A program made the position numbers and the translations under genes. Below the pieces are notes generated by a model that saw only the letters and a list, made by a program, of their open reading frames with translations, was not told the DNA's origin and ran no database searches. Positions 61,659 through 62,018 of a stretch of DNA of 62,018 nt are shown here, in pieces; within the stretch, counting starts at the first letter, position 1; every line of letters begins with the position of its first letter. Source of the stretch: Anaerolineae bacterium (GTDB lineage Bacteria > Chloroflexota > Anaerolineae > Aggregatilineales > Phototrophicaceae); contig JALHNB010000043.1 of the NCBI GenBank assembly GCA_022843745.1, positions 1 to 62,018 of the forward strand, in the 5' to 3' direction.

Positions 61659-61790
61659 CGTAGGCTGGAAGCCCTACGGCTAGGGTTCAAAGCCCTCTCA
61701 AAGAGGGCTGCATAACCTTTTTGCGTACATTTTCAGCCTGCTTTGAGCAGGCTTTCTTCAATTAGCCAGGTGGCTTCCAGCCCCTGGCGA
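61659..61790 (+). repeat. Four-hairpin repeat element, copy C
   Basis: Stems in order: CCGTAGG/CCTACGG, AGCCCTCT/AGAGGGCT, AGCCTGCT/AGCAGGCT and GCCAGG/CCTGGC. Spacers between the stems also match copy A in reverse complement. Confidence 0.85.
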
Positions 61791-61898
61791 CATTTTCTCA
61801 CTTGCATTTGATGCTCCCCATTTCCCATTCCCGACCTTCCCACACTGAATTGATAAATTTTTCACGAAATCCTAAAGCTTTCCCCGATCCGTTTGTGA

Positions 61899-61935
61899 TA
61901 CAATGAACAAAATTCTGAAACGAGTGTTTCAGAAT
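61899..61935 (+). promoter_or_regulatory. Promoter with overlapping palindromic operator
   Basis: A -10-like TACAAT (61899-61904) is followed by ATTCTGAAAC-GAGT-GTTTCAGAAT (61912-61935), a perfect 10-bp inverted repeat. This position near the transcription start fits a repressor site. The -35 box is not clear. Confidence 0.55.
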
Positions 61936-62018
61936 AGAGCAACCGTAAATATGGATATGGATAAAAAGGATTTCTCAATGGAAACGCCCCAATGATTTCC
62001 GGCGGACTGCCCATCATC

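Larger units (their letters stand above)
61623..62018. other. 396-bp end region without a complete gene
   Basis: It holds the third four-hairpin element (61659-61790), a promoter-like region with a palindrome (61899-61935), a possible 14-codon leader at 61951-61995 (MDMDKKDFSMETPQ) and an overlapping ATG at 61992 that may start a gene running out of the window (MISGGLPII). An AAGGA lies 7 nt before an internal ATG at 61978 in the leader frame. Confidence 0.55.

Noticed and set aside
12231-61790. Insertion sequence or transposon in the four-hairpin elements
   Set aside because: No transposase, no clear target duplication and only about 130 bp, so only a repeat can be called.

Overview
The window reads as a chromosomal piece of an environmental bacterium, most likely a Chloroflexota member of the Anaerolineae type. 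This assignment is inference from gene content: many secreted proteins with short Ala-Gln signal-peptide ends, META, pre-peptidase and SH3 domains, a clostripain-like peptidase, phytanoyl-CoA dioxygenases, a LuxR-STAND regulator, very large multi-PAS kinases, and dispersed hairpin repeats. No rRNA, tRNA, CRISPR array, integrase or transposase was seen.

Layout. 1-2497: 3'-truncated STAND protein (DUF4062, NB-ARC, tandem TPR) on the minus strand. 2.6-12.2 kb: two triple-META secreted paralogues around a VOC protein, a membrane TIR protein, a secreted beta-propeller and an alpha/beta hydrolase, followed by a secreted SH3 protein. 12.6-15.3 kb: phytanoyl-CoA dioxygenase, then an AhpD-like gene with an ECF41-type sigma gene and a visible ECF41-type promoter. 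15.3-18.6 kb: LOV-domain histidine kinase, pentapeptide-TIR protein and a histone H1-like protein. 18.9-23 kb: 1336-aa secreted C11 peptidase. 23.1-26.3 kb: two-gene operon of an NDP-kinase-like protein and a TIR-NACHT-HEAT protein, the best candidate for an undescribed immune system. 26.6-36.3 kb: a giant kinase (14 PAS, 3 GAF) coupled to a receiver-kinase hybrid.

36.9-49.5 kb is ordinary metabolism and transport: MFS, P450, flavin-binding PPOX protein, a second phytanoyl-CoA dioxygenase, a VapC-type toxin-antitoxin pair, GNAT, SGNH hydrolase, EamA, LysR/LysE, fatty acid hydroxylase and hydroxyacid dehydrogenase. 49.6-53 kb: secreted M23 peptidase with a parallel-beta-helix-like region. 53.2-56.4 kb: class III aminotransferase, a DUF4160/DUF2442 pair, an antitoxin remnant and an LLM oxidoreductase. 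56.8-62 kb: orphan antitoxin paralogue, LuxR-STAND regulator, trypsin-like protease, TetR regulator, and a promoter with a perfect palindrome before a gene cut by the window end.

Themes. Three TIR proteins of different architecture, two STAND proteins and a cytoplasmic trypsin-like protease suggest a rich conflict or signalling repertoire. Two-component proteins suggest light and multi-signal sensing. Three dispersed repeat families (a four-hairpin element, GTAGGGGCG hairpins and a pyrimidine-rich palindrome) fill intergenic space, and one copy lies in frame inside a TIR gene. Functions are assigned by reading motifs only; no database search was run.
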